Assembly (NCBI GenBank): GCA_040954595.2
Contig: CM082579.2
Coordinates: 14,756,001 to 14,820,000, forward strand
From: Balanoglossus misakiensis
Taxonomy: Eukaryota; Hemichordata
Direction of reading: 5' to 3'
Length of the DNA stretch: 64,000 nt
Part shown: positions 33,526-43,311 of the stretch, piece by piece
How the letters are laid out: each line of letters begins with the position of its first letter
Numbering within the stretch: the first letter of the stretch is position 1
Notes under the pieces: model-generated
Told to the model about the DNA's origin: nothing
What the model saw: the letters and a program-made list of their open reading frames with translations, nothing else
Databases searched by the model: none
Position numbers and translations under genes: made by a program

Positions 33526-33785
33526 AGGGACTGTTCAGAATTTACTTCCAGGGGGCGGAGAATTTTCAGAGGGGGGGGGGGACCACCCATTTTCTCCAAG
33601 ACAAATTAGGGGAGACTAGACATAAAAGTCACAATAGGGGGACCATGGAAAATCCCCAGGAAATTTAAGGGGGGACCACATATTTCCTCCACAATTTACT
33701 AGGGGAGACCATGGGAAAAAATCACCAGGAAAATAAAAAATCCTCCATCCCCAACTTGGAAGTAAAATCTGAACAGTCCTTCATG
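33526..33785. mobile_element. About 260-bp TIR element, G-rich interior
   Basis: The ends AGGGACTGTTCAGAATTTAC with TTCCAGG and CTTGGAAG with TAAAATCTGAACAGTCCTT are inverted repeats (about 27 bp, two or three mismatches). The interior repeats the idea GGGGGACCA...TTTCCTCC. No clean target duplication can be assigned. Confidence 0.65.
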
Positions 33786-33786
33786 G

Positions 33787-33845
33787 TTGTTTGTTTGTTT
33801 GTTTGCCTGTTTGTTTATTCGTATCTTTGTTTGTTTGTGTATTCT
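33787..33845. repeat. (TTTG)n simple repeat
   Basis: TTGTTTGTTTGTTTGTTTG followed by interrupted TTTG/TTTATT units. Confidence 0.9.
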
Positions 33846-35541
33846 ATCTCATTTAATATGATGCTTCTGTCACATTTGGCATTTACTGTCGCATAAACAA
33901 TGACCGAACCGACTCGACTGCGTTTGGATGCACGATGGACTTAAGAGTGAATCCATCGGTGTTTACCGGCCAAAACAAAACCGTTTGATTTCTTTAACAC
34001 TGTTGCAACAAGTGAGACCCTAGTACATGTAGTATATAAATCAGAAGTCCGGTGCATGTTTGCCAGTGACACCTACCACAAAATGGTATCGCCCAAATAA
34101 TGTTGGGCGCGCCCGTGGAAGTTATAAGCCCGGCGCTTTTTCCTCATGATTAATAAAACAGTTAACACAACATTGGAAATTCAGCCAATTTGTCCCTGTT
34201 TTGTAGAAATAGTGCGAGCTATACATGGCGAAAAGTTTTTCAAAAAATAGATCAAAATGGGAATTCAAATTAGTGAATATTATTGGCACTTACAGAGTTT
34301 TAATTCAAAATAGAGGATTCATTCCAATGAATATGCAAGTCAAGAAGTCACATAGGGATCATGAAAATGACCTATTGATCATGTCATGATGATTATGTAC
34401 AAGAGAGAAGTAAAAAACTGGTTATTGCTTGAATTTCATGTTTCTTTTTAATCAGATGTAGTCAACAGTCTTTCAACAAGTCTATAACATGATTTTGAAA
34501 TGATTTTCAAAAGTACACAATTCCATATGAAAATGTTACTTTAAGATTTGTAAATTTTTCTGTATATTTGAGTTCACGTGCATAGGCTGACTCAAACATT
34601 CTTTGCATCAACATTTACCGTCCTTTCAAAAATCTTGCCTGTAGTCCAGGTTTTACATTTGCACTTAATAGCATTATAACACCATCATGTCATCCACATG
34701 TTACCCTCACAGCCAGTCACTGTGTGTATATTGTGATTCATGAAGTACATGTAGTGCTACATATTTTTGTGGAGATGAGACACACACACACATAGCAACC
34801 GATAGACAGACTGCTTGATAATATGCTCTGACTGATCCCTAAAGCTGAAACTTGTATGTGTTTGTACATACAACACAAAGGAACTAAAAATAGGGCATTC
34901 ACATAGGGACCATTGAAAGTTTTCTGAAACATCTCAACTCAAACATTGACATAAAAAATACTTTGTGAACAATTAAAGTCTTCCTGGAACGTTTCAGATT
35001 TGAGACGGTTTTGCCAGCCAGACCTGATCCGGTGTAATGATTAACACCTCTTCGCAACCCATTGTCTATGGGGCCGAGCCTCGCAGTGCCTATACATAAA
35101 CTTTGTGTGTGTGGACACAAACGACTCAAAGGATTAATGCTCTGTGTTTACCATAGGCAAATAGTGTCTCAAATTTTTCCCTGCCTGAACCTGGTATCTG
35201 AAATGTTTCTCATTTTACCCAGTGTAAACATGGTGAAAGACAAAATGTCCTATACCTGTATAACATAGATCATAAATTTATAATACCAGGGTTTACTTGG
35301 TCTGATTGAAGCTCTGTAATTGGTTGAAGCAAGGGTTTTTATTACATATGTACCGTCGATTACTTGCACCGAGCGCGCGCGTAACATCGGTATTTGCACT
35401 CAGTGCAATACCAAAAACATTATGCTATACCTGTATGCAAATGAGTGGCCTGTTCACGAAACAAGCAATATCATTCCGCGGTCTCATTTCTTTCATTTTC
35501 GGTCTTTTTTTTCAAAATGGGATGAACATATGTAATAAAAA
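33846..35541. other. AT-rich intergenic DNA with one dispersed repeat
   Basis: Mostly featureless. About 35130-35205 (TACCATAGGCAAATAGTGTC, TCAAATTTTTCCCTG) matches 38998-39092 in inverted orientation (GACACTATTAGTCTATGGTA, CAGGGTAAAATTTGA), so it belongs to a low-copy interspersed family. No coding exon was recognised. Confidence 0.55.
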
Positions 35542-35732
35542 CAGAACCCCATGGCTCAATCGTGCAAGCACGGCGTACCGGTAGTATTTGCACTCGTGCT
35601 GGCGGTGTATTCTTGCTGCCCCCCGCACGAGCGACAGCGAGTGCGGGGGACGGGCGCAAGAATACACCGCCAGACACTCGATGCAAATACTACCGTTACG
35701 CCGTGCTTGCACGATCGAGCCATGGGGTTCTG
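35542..35732. repeat. 191-bp near-perfect palindrome
   Basis: The arms of about 88 bp run from CAGAACCCCATGGCTCAATC to CTGCCCCCCGCAC on the left, mirrored by GTGCGGGGGACGGGCGCAAG to CGAGCCATGGGGTTCTG on the right, around a loop of about 12 bp (GAGCGACAGCGA). It is GC- and CpG-rich in AT-rich surroundings. Overlapping frames on both strands are artefacts of the palindrome. No flanking target duplication is obvious. Confidence 0.9.
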
Positions 35733-35816
35733 TCATAACATTCTCTACTAGAAGACCTGAACAGTAAATAACTGAAATAAAATACACAAAAGAGAATGCA
35801 TCTGAATAGAACACAA

Positions 35817-35822
35817 TTTATT
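35817..35822 (-). terminator. Possible AATAAA polyadenylation signal for the UBE2J1-like gene
   Basis: TTTATT on the plus strand is AATAAA in the direction of the UBE2J1-like exon and lies about 515 bp beyond its stop codon. It is a candidate only; AT-rich DNA contains this hexamer often. Confidence 0.3.
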
Positions 35823-36336
35823 AACTTGGATTGGTCATGGGCATCAGGGCGCTCTACTTAAGAAATTCTAGAACATGTTTGTACAAGTGGCATTTTCTTG
35901 AGCAGTGAGCAACGAGGCCTTTCTGGCATGTAATACTTAAAATCCAAACATCAGATTTTTTATCACACAAAATCATATTATATACAATGACATTATAAAT
36001 GGTGTGCGCTTATATTTGGTTACGGATTTAAAACCTCTTTGAGGAAAATTTTGCAGAGAGGTCTTGTATCTACAACCAAATAACCACTATGTTCATATCA
36101 TTCAGATTGCTCAGTACTATCAGCGAGTTCACCAGTGGTTTCCAGAAATCTATAGGCTAAACATATGCCATTTTCATTGTGCCTCCCCCCATCTATTTCA
36201 ATACAATAAATAATGGCTGGCTTGATTTTTCACCAGGACTTTTCAACAATAGTTTTTGTTAAGATATAGACAACATTCCAGATGTGTATGAAAACTCGAG
36301 GAAAATAATAACATTTGACCTGTCATCAGTTGTGAA
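35823..36336 (-). other. Presumed 3' UTR of the UBE2J1-like exon
   Basis: AT-rich sequence with no repeat end or competing gene between the stop codon at 36337-36339 and the candidate poly(A) signal. The assignment rests on position only. Confidence 0.35.
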
Positions 36337-36932
36337 TTAATTAAATATTTTCATAAACAACACATTATAATCAAATTTAAACTCGTATGTAATGAATAAT
36401 CGTCTCAACATAAGAGCTGCTAAGGCTAGACTCAACAGCACTATCAACACGAAAGAATTACTATTTTCTTGCTGACGTATCTGGCGATTATTCTGATTTG
36501 ATAGTGTGTCGTTTCTTCTTCTGGGTTGCTCATACCCTTGCTGGCTGACATTTCTTTGTCGTATGTTTGTCTCTGTGGTAGCATTGTCATTGGCATTTCT
36601 CTGGGGGTGTTTTCTGTGTTGGCAGTTGCAGGTTCTGGTGCTAGGGGAGTGTTGACATCTGCCTGGGGTGTTGCATCGGCTGGCGGTTGAACGGTGTTGT
36701 CGTTGTTCGATGCCGCATCTCTGTGTCGTGGCGGCTGTCCGGCTCCTGCAAACGCAGCGTACTGAGAAACGAATGGGTTCGGGTATGACATCTGCTGGAA
36801 GTGTTGCTGGTATGCTGCGGCTGGATAGGGTGGGGGTTGTTGGTTCGCAGAAGCTACAGGCTGGGGTGTGTTTGTGCTTGTGCTTGTTGTGGCAGTATCA
36901 GCAGAGGTTGCTATGCTTTTCTTTGTCTCTTC
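36337..36932 (-). CDS. UBE2J1: C-terminal exon of a UBE2J1-type (Ubc6-like) ubiquitin-conjugating enzyme, frameshifted
   Basis: UBE2J1 is a tail-anchored E2 enzyme of the ER membrane that works in ER-associated degradation. This exon starts after an acceptor (TATCCTCCACAG) at 36932 and reads EETKKSIATSADTATTS, then a low-complexity Pro/Gln/Ala linker (NQQPPPYPAAAYQQHFQQ; VNTPLAPEPATANTENTP). To keep going, the frame must shift by one base at a five-C run (36603-36607, coding strand). After it come RQRNVSQQGYEQPRRR, a polar Asn/Gln stretch and a membrane segment, FVLIVLLSLALAALMLRR, then LFITYEFKFDY and a stop. The tail closely resembles the vertebrate UBE2J1 tail as I know it (VLIV.LTLALAALIFRR, then a short acidic-aromatic end). 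Uncorrected, the frame stops at 36444. No catalytic UBC exon was found in the window. The shift may be a sequence error or real decay. Confidence 0.82.
36390..36453 (-). other. Tail-anchor transmembrane segment of the UBE2J1-like exon
   Basis: About 21 mostly Val/Leu/Ile/Ala residues followed by RR and a short C-terminal tail, the layout of a C-terminal ER anchor with the E2 domain on the cytosolic side (family knowledge). Confidence 0.75.
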
Positions 36933-36939
36933 CTGTGGA

Positions 36940-37230
36940 GGATAAAAAGAACACAGTGTTTTTGCAAAGGTCGGGGAACACTGGTAATGGATTTGGGAAC
37001 CCCGTTAATATTCCTATAACCTCCTAATATAACCACATTGATACACCCAGGGGAACCCCGGTAAAATGACTGGGGAACTCTGGTAGACTGCCTGACCACT
37101 GTGACATTGGCCTTGTTCTGTTGTTTTAATTCGGAGTGACTGGGGTACTCCGGTAGATTTTATCTAGGTACCGCCCTTAACAAAAACACTAGAACAGAAT
37201 CACAATTTGGAAGGCATGAGAGGCAAATAC
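36940..37230 (-). other. Presumed intron with repeated GGGGAAC..GGTA motifs
   Basis: The motif GGGGAAC(A/C/T)C(T/C)GGTA or close variants occurs about six times (near 36970, 36995, 37050, 37073 and 37140), giving a small irregular repeat just upstream of the UBE2J1-like exon. No coding segment is seen. Confidence 0.5.
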
Positions 37231-37237
37231 CATTTAA

Positions 37238-37650
37238 GGATGTACACGCACAACATAAACTGATAAACAGTGCATGTGTGTCTGTTCCTGAAAGGATTAC
37301 ATCGATAATTGCCAGAAAACAAACTTCTACTATTGTCTTTTTCACGAAATTTTACACATAGCTCAGACAAGTAAACGTAAATTCCTTGGTCAAAAAAAAT
37401 TATGTGGTCACCAAGCTCTATTATGAGATAAATTGCGTTAAAATCTTCGCCCATAGACAAACCATTGGTGAAAAATGCTGAGACAGCAAATTTCTTCTAT
37501 TATCAACTAAATTCATGGCTCTGTATTTTTTTTAAAAAGGGCAATGACCCCTACAATTTTTAACGGATTCTCATTATACATACACAGCATAATCCAAAAA
37601 TCCACAATTAAAAGAATGACAATACTTTCAACGTGTATAATACCAGCATA
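37238..37650 (-). mobile_element. TTAAGGATGTAC-ended element, copy 1 (reverse)
   Basis: Bounded on the left by TTAA (37234-37237) and GGATGTACACGCAC. The body, read on the minus strand, matches the 47493-47870 copy: TTGAAAG(T/C)ATTGTCATT, CACCAATGGTTTGTCTATGG, GAGCTATGTGTAAAATTTC and GACAATAGTAGAAG. The right terminus is lost or diverged. Probably a MITE; an 86-codon minus-strand frame in it (37200-37460) is not conserved as protein. Confidence 0.6.
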
Positions 37651-37829
37651 CACCTGTTTCAAGTCCAGTGTCCTAATACACCATCATCATGAATTGGAAC
37701 TCAAAGCAAGGCCAATGAGCAAACCCAGATTGACAACTCATTACACCAGCAAAGTGGTTTCTTTATGGAAGTGGTGGTACCAATAAATACTTTATTCAAG
37801 GTAAGAATTTCTTATTGTAGCAGTATTTT

Positions 37830-38190
37830 CATTTCCATTCATGTTTTAAAGGCCTTTTTTGTAGATTCTGAGTTTCTATGCCAGACAAAGTATGATTATT
37901 TTTCCACTAATGCAGCCTGAATTAAAGTCAACATTTTTCACCATAGGTCTTTCTATGTTATTTTTCTATAGGCATGGACACATTTAAGTTTATCTCAAAA
38001 CTGAGCACAGTGGTGAGCCTACAACTTATATGAATCACTCAATTTAATTTCATTTGGATGAGTTATGAGTGAAACTTCTTAAAATTACAATAGTAGAAAA
38101 GGGTTTTCTATCAATTCTTAATGTTATCCTATGGGAAGAAACACATTCCATGAGCTCATACATGTAGTGTGTGCCATTCTTAACCCTTTC
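37830..38190 (+). mobile_element. TTAAGGATGTAC-family copy 2 (diverged)
   Basis: Matches the same family in plus orientation (TTTTTCACCATAGGTCTTTC, TAAGTTTATCTCAAAACTGA, ACAATAGTAGAAAAGGGTTT, TCCTATGGGAAGAAACACA). Termini are not identifiable. Confidence 0.5.
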
Positions 38191-38357
38191 AGTATTATAT
38201 GAATCAGATATAGAAGCTTGTTCAACGTCCCGTTGCGGCCAAGCCAATCAGATTGCACGTTATGTCAATCAAAACTGAAGGATACCTAAAGTTCTCTATA
38301 AGGCACCGTCTGATTGGTTTACTAGAGTTTTCAACGGGAGCTTCTATGGGAGTTGGT

Positions 38358-38430
38358 CAGATGTAGTGTGAGGCGACAGTATAAGAATACCGTACTGCGA
38401 AGTAAAAGACGTCGCCGTACCCTACATCTG
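38358..38430. repeat. Small imperfect inverted repeat
   Basis: TCAGATGTAGTGTGAGGCGA (38358-38377) pairs with TCGCCGTACCCTACATCTGA (38411-38430) with about three mismatches around a 33-nt loop. Confidence 0.6.
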
Positions 38431-39264
38431 ATTTTAATCAGATTGTATGCACACATAAGCTGGTTTAGAATACTGATAAACCCTGATGAAACAATCTCAG
38501 TAAAATATATACAGATGAGAATGAGAATGCAGTTAAAGTTAAATATACATTCGTTGTATCTTTTGGCTTTATTTCCAGTATTTTTGTTCTATGTAGCAAA
38601 TGCGATTTCATGTTCTACTCCACACAGATTGTTACTTGTCAGCACAGAATGTATGTGTATAATGGCCATTGTCATTGTTGACAATAATTCATGGATTCTA
38701 GTCTGGACTTAAATTCCAATTTGGCACAATAACAATGCTGACCATACACATATATGTTTCATCATGTTTCGGGAATTTGCACAAGAAACTGCTAAACAAA
38801 GATACTGAAAACATAGGAAAAAGGTAAAGGTAATGGAGCTTTAATTACAATTCACACTGTATACAAAATCCATGTAAAAATTCAAAATACTGGATTTGTC
38901 AGCTTCAACTGATATGGGGGTCACACAAGAAATTGCTAAAACGTCTCAGATCAAATACTGGCATAAATTATTATTGGTGAATGGTTTAAGTGGTCCTGAA
39001 TCTTCTCAGATTTGAGACACGTCTCTTACCAGGTTCACACAGGGTAAAATTTGAGACACTATTAGTCTATGGTAAACACAGAGCGTTAATACTTTGGGGG
39101 GGGGGGGGGGTTAGCTGGGCAGACCCGCCCTCCTTTATTTTTTGCCACCCTGCTATCTTACGCGCCGCCCTGCTTTCTTTTCATTCCCGCCTTGGTAAAT
39201 ATTTATTGTTTCTGGTGCACGCTCCCGCATGCGGCTGGCATTTGAGAGAATGATATTTATTCAG
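38431..39264. other. Intergenic DNA with a 13-bp poly(G) tract
   Basis: A 119-codon plus frame (38353-38712) has no recognised motif. 38998-39092 is the inverted partner of the dispersed repeat at 35130. A poly(G) run lies near 39097-39110. Nothing else was recognised before the hAT-derived exon. Confidence 0.5.
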
Positions 39265-39665
39265 TTTAGGGATGTTTTGTCGCCTTTGTACAAAACACAA
39301 GCAGAAGGCCAAGTGCGGAGGGACTTGGGTTACAACATCTCCATGTACATGTACCACCCTTCGCGAAGACAAACTCAAGCAGCATGAAGAGACAATTATC
39401 GACCGGGCGGCAATGCAGCTTGACGCCGAGGCAGCAGTTATCGAGAACAGCAGCGGTCTTGTGGCTGCATTTGACAAGGTCATCACCTTTGAGACGCAAG
39501 CCTTCATGCATCGGCGTCCTACGATGCATGTATTTTCTCATGCACAGAGAATTGCCGCACACCACCAACTTCATCCATGTTTTGGAATTGGCAAAGTCCC
39601 TCGGGTGTTCATTCCTTGGTACTCTCAGCAGTGATGACCACAACTATAATGGTTTATTGCATTGG
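39265..39665 (+). pseudogene. hAT-transposase-derived (ZNF862-like) gene, exon a
   Basis: The first part reads MFCRLCTKHKQKAK, then CTTLREDKLKQHEETIID, the BED/TTF-type zinc-finger region of ZNF862/C17orf113-like hAT-derived proteins. It continues to GLVAAFDKVITFETQAF. The homologous continuation, CMYFLMHRELPHTTNF then HVLELAKSLGCSFLGTLS, is in another frame, so there is a frameshift near 39505-39532. There CATGCATCG and CGATGCATG form an inverted repeat. The exon ends at a donor GTAAGTAG. An acceptor-like TTTATTCAG lies just before it. Phase to exon b does not fit, a second sign of decay. Confidence 0.7.
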
Positions 39666-39863
39666 TAAGTAGGTCTACTGATTTTTGTGCAGATCTAAAT
39701 TGTAGGCAATGTAGTAACATTTATTTAAACCTGGTTGTTTTCAAGAAAGGATCACTGTTTAAGCAATAGTGTTACACTCAATAAATAATAATTACTGTAC
39801 AAATTACTGTGAATTTTGATAAGTTTAATCTGAAGAGTAATTTTCATTTATTTCATTTTTCAG

Positions 39864-40031
39864 GCAAAGTCATCCGTGATGAGATTTTAGAGAAGATGAA
39901 AGGAAGTAACTTCTATTCACTGTTAATAGATGAAAACAACTGATGTGGCTGTATTGAAGCAATTAATCATCTATTCCAAGTACACCTTGAAGTCTGGGAA
40001 GTCAGTTGTGTCTTTCCTTGGAGTTAAAGAA
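39864..40031 (+). pseudogene. hAT-derived gene, exon b
   Basis: Acceptor TTTCATTTTTCAG, then VIRDEILEKMKGSNFYSLLI and DE, then (after removing one A from an AAAA run near 39935) TTDVAVLKQLIIYSKYTLKS and GVKE, and the donor GTAAGTGG. The pattern FSLLIDETTDVxxxKQLxIY is the conserved core of the hAT/DUF4371-like catalytic region. The extra base breaks the frame with an immediate TGA. Confidence 0.75.
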
Positions 40032-40205
40032 GTAAGTGGAAAGTTTTTCAATTTTTAAGTCTACACTGAATTAAAAACATACGATTAAACATGTTTTTGA
40101 GTGACCTCATTTAATTGATTTTGCTGACTAGTTATTTCAGGTGAGACAAACATTGAGTTGTACATTGCATGTGTTAACATCAAGGTTTTATTTTCACTGT
40201 TTTAG

Positions 40206-40361
40206 GTTGGTGATGGCAGAGCAGACACCATTGCACAGTCAGTGAAGGAGTTTTCTTCAGAGAATGGTATTGTCTTAAGAGATCGTCTGTCTGCTTTGGG
40301 CAGTGATGGTGCTCCTGTTATGCTAGGACAGAAAGGAGGGGTGGCTACCAAACTAAAAAAA
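40206..40361 (+). pseudogene. hAT-derived gene, exon c
   Basis: Acceptor TTTTAG, 52 codons reading VGDGRADTIAQSVKEF, then LSALGSDGAPVMLGQKGGVA and TKLKK, and a donor GTGAGT. The SDGAxVMxGxxxGVAxxL motif is typical of hAT-derived proteins. It joins exon b in frame (GVKE-VGDG). Later exons (the remaining RNase-H-like domain and dimerisation region) are not found; the nested repeat complex begins 80 bp downstream. Confidence 0.78.
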
Positions 40362-41248
40362 GTGAGTGAAATTTTGAGTTGTGAAGACATTGTGATTTTG
40401 TAAGTTTTTAGTTGGTGTCTTTATATCGTGACAATAATAATAGTAATAATTAAAGCTGCAAGCAGCATTGAAGGGGCCCAAGCATAGAGATAATAACCAT
40501 TAGACTCCATTCAGGGTTGTACCATTCAATTGCGTAGGCTGTATTTGCTCTGGATGTGGAGATATGGGGAAGTAGGCAACCACCCGAAATGGATGTCCTA
40601 CAAGTACAAACACAACAACCACAAGTGAACTTCTACGTTATGTAAGGACTTCAGTTAAGTACTTCAAAGGTCAGCTGAGGGTACCCAAAAATTGGGCCAA
40701 AAATTTGGATTCCTATTTGGTTCATATTCAAGACAACGGAAAATTCTCGCCCTTTGGGTTTTTAAAATTAGGTATGGCCATAATAATGAGTTACGCAAGT
40801 AAGTTACAGGTGGCCCTAGGAATTTAGCATTTCATGACGGTCCTACCCTACCCCTCGAAACACGTGGCTATATATGATGTGCATGTTAACATATGGAAAG
40901 CAGGTCAATGGACACCTGAGGTCATTCAAAAATTTGACAGAAAAATTTCATTCCTGTTTATGTCTTGTGCAACAAATCCTACATTTGCAGCCCTTTCACT
41001 TTGCCTAACATTAGGTATGCACGTAATACATGAATCAAGCAGGTGTCAAAGGTATCCCCCTGTATTTGGCATTTCATGATAGTTTCATCCCTCCAAATAC
41101 CAAAGCTGCACCTGTACAACGGGATGAGATATGGCACTGTATGACAGAGGTCATCCAAATCACCTTATACATCAATCAATCAATCAATCAGAGAAATTTG
41201 TATAGCGCCAGTATCTATAACAAGTGTCATACTCAAAGGCGCTTGTGC

Positions 41249-41821
41249 TCATTGGCCCACACCATATGCTCTTGCGAAATAATGCGTCTTCAGTCTTTTC
41301 TTAAAGATACTCAAACTTGGAGCTTGACGAATGTTCCACAGTTTCGTTGCAGCATGAGAGAATGCTCGGCCACCGTATGAAGAACGTTTGTATATTGTAG
41401 TGCATAAAAGGCTCTTATTAGCTGAACGAAGCCTGCGACCAGGAGAATATGTCCGAATGAGATCGCGGATATAGTTCGGAGCGAGATTATTTAAGGCTTT
41501 GTATGTGAGCAGATTTATTTTATACTCTATCCTGTGGCGAACTGGTAACCAATGAAGAAGTTGAAGAACTGGCGTTATATGGGCAGACTTCCTGGACCGA
41601 GTTATGATTCTTGCAGCTGTATTTTGTGTGCGTTGTAGAAGGTTCAGACTGCGTTCTGGTATACCATACAGTAATGCATTACCATAGTCGAGTTTCGCTG
41701 CCAAAATAGCATGAATCACTGTTTGACATGTTGCTTTGTTAAGAAATTTCCTGATTTGTCCGACACGGCGAAAGTGGTAATATATTGATTGACAAGTTTT
41801 CTTGATGTGATCTTTATACAT
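41249..41821 (-). pseudogene. LINE ORF2 C-terminal fragment (190 codons)
   Basis: Longest intact frame of the LINE above: the RT-distal domain with the CR1/L2 C-terminal signature. There is no catalytic palm and no endonuclease, so it is not functional. Confidence 0.9.
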
Positions 41822-41865
41822 GTGCGTATTGTCAAATATTACACCAATATTGCGAGCTGATTTAA

Positions 41866-42441
41866 AGGTCTAATGCCATGCCCTATACAACCACGCGTAA
41901 AATCACTATTTGGGTCTTGAAGTTAACGTATGTTACTATCTTGCAATGCGTTTTGCCCCTTGTGCTTAGATAACGAGCAAGTAAAAGTGGCGGGTGGGCG
42001 TGTACCCCTAACGCAACTCAGTCGAGTTTTTTCGGCTTTTCGAAGTTCAGTCGAAGGCTTATCTTGATGTGGACAAATAGTCTTTCACACCTTTGTAAAT
42101 CCTCTGCCTGTAATGTAAGGCAAGGGCTTCCTTTGCTTTGAACACTGTTTATATAGCTTGTCTTTGTCTTTGGACTTAATTACTCACGGACTGCTAATTA
42201 CACTTTACTGTTAGCAGAATGGCACACTAGAACGTAGTGTACTTGTTTGTCCATATGCAAATACCTTCGCCTGGCTCGAGTGCGAAGTGGCTCCCTGATC
42301 ACAGGCATGAAAAAAGGGGGCAAATTCCGGCATTCGCGCACATTTTTCGGAACCGACACAATAGGCAATGCATAGACAGGTACCCTAGGTGAGCTTTTGA
42401 CGTGGAAAAATGAAAACTTTCCAAAGCATGGCATTAGACCT
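41866..42441 (-). mobile_element. 576-bp TTAA-MITE, copy 1 (inside the L2-like LINE)
   Basis: The TIR AGGTCTAATGCCATGC lies at both ends; TTAA flanks at 41862-41865 and 42442-42445. Removing it with one TTAA restores the LINE frame exactly (GTC GTT AAA TCA GCT reads VVKSA). Orientation is opposite to copy 2. It contains a 78-codon frame (42198-42434, minus) beginning in the TIR, MPCFGKFSFFHVKSSPRVPV, which is conserved in copy 2. No transposase motif. TTAA target use points to the piggyBac superfamily. Confidence 0.93.
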
Positions 42442-43189
42442 TTAACGACGGGAACAGAGCTTGAACCAATGGTAATCTTGTCAATAGCATCAGCAGAGTG
42501 ATGAAATTGTGAACGAATAAGTAGAATCTCAGTTTTTGGAGTCGTTGAGTTGAAGCTTGTTTTGGGTCATCCAGTCCTTAAGATCACGGATACAGGCCTC
42601 AATGGACATTTGGGCAAAAACCAACTGACACTTACATTCGTCCCTGTGGAACAAAAACCACACCTATCGCCCTGTTGGTTAGTGTCTAATTAAATGTACA
42701 AAATCAATGACTTAGGCAGGTGCAACAGACGACCCCGCCTTTGGTATATCATTATGGTCCCATCCGTATATGCCCCCCCCCCCTCCCAAGCCAAAGCTGC
42801 ATGCATCTGCTGTGGATGCTCACTAAGCAAAAGTAGGTGAAAGGTCACATAAGGTCGCCCACAACTTGACGGGAAAATCGGACTTCATATTGATCCATGT
42901 GCAACAAATAGCACGCTACCACCCCTTTCATTGACCCCACAATTACGCATGCACATAATTATTGAGTTATGCAGGTGTCACAGGTGACACCCGAATCGGG
43001 TGTATTATTTTAGTCCCATACAGCTGCATGTAGCTGCGTGCCGTTACGGGCGACCTGATAACCCACACGGCCACCTGCGGGCCGACCCCCATACTGAACG
43101 TCCAGTTGCAACATCACGACTGAAGTAGGAACTTTTGAACGGCAACGAAGCCTGATCTCTGATTATTGCTGGTACCATACTCCTGTCGT

Positions 43190-43311
43190 GCAAGAAAATC
43201 ACTGGTCTGCTGACGTATTTCAGCCAATTTCCCAAACTACTATCCACTACATGTGACTACAATGCTAATGAAACCTCCCACAACATTAGCGACTTAGGGT
43301 CAAAGTCCACT
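43190..43311 (+). repeat. Left member of a roughly 120-bp direct pair flanking LINE 2
   Basis: ACTGGTCTGCTGACGTATTT, CAGCCAATTTCCCAAACTAC, then CACAACATTAGCGAC and GGTCAAAGTCC align with 45932-46046. The pair is diverged (about 75-80% identical by eye), so it is not a target duplication of the LINE but two older units of the host element. Confidence 0.75.

Larger units (their letters stand above)
41171..42611 (-). mobile_element. L2/CR1-like LINE, 5'-truncated, interrupted by a MITE
   Basis: The 3' tail is (ATCA)n at 41172-41190 on the plus strand, followed by a 3' UTR with the GCGCTATACAAATTT motif. The coding part runs (minus) from about 42610 to the stop at 41249: the RT thumb segment LKDWMTQNKLQLNDSK, then after a MITE (41866-42441) SARNIGVIFDNTHMYKDHI, YGNALLYGIPERSLNLLQRT and LLHWLPVRHRIEYKINLLTY, ending YGGRAFSHAATKLWN and SIFKKRLKTHYFARAYG. 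One frameshift lies at a five-T run (42533-42537). Palm motifs are missing through 5' truncation. Same clade as the fragment at 9085. Confidence 0.92.
40786..43190 (+). repeat. Four internal units of about 240 bp, split by a LINE
   Basis: Unit starts share GA(G/A)T(T/C)A(C/A/G/T)GCA(A/G)GT followed by a CC-rich segment: 40786 (GAGTTACGCAAGTAAG), 41022 (TGAATCAAGCAGGTGTCAAA), 42701 (TGACTTAGGCAGGTGCAACA) and 42957 (TTGAGTTATGCAGGTGTCAC). Spacings are 236 bp, then 1679 bp (239 bp after removing the 1440-bp LINE insertion), then 256 bp. Confidence 0.7.

Noticed and set aside
35306-35814. Six overlapping frames of 66-100 codons
   Set aside because: They are produced by the 191-bp CpG-rich palindrome, which reads open in several frames on both strands.
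36668-37027. Plus-strand frame of 119 codons opposite the UBE2J1-like exon
   Set aside because: Antisense shadow of a coding exon and its intron. It contains no domain and crosses the minus-strand acceptor.
39266-39643. Minus-strand frame of 125 codons opposite the hAT-derived exon
   Set aside because: The plus strand carries the recognisable zinc-finger and hAT motifs; the antisense frame has none.
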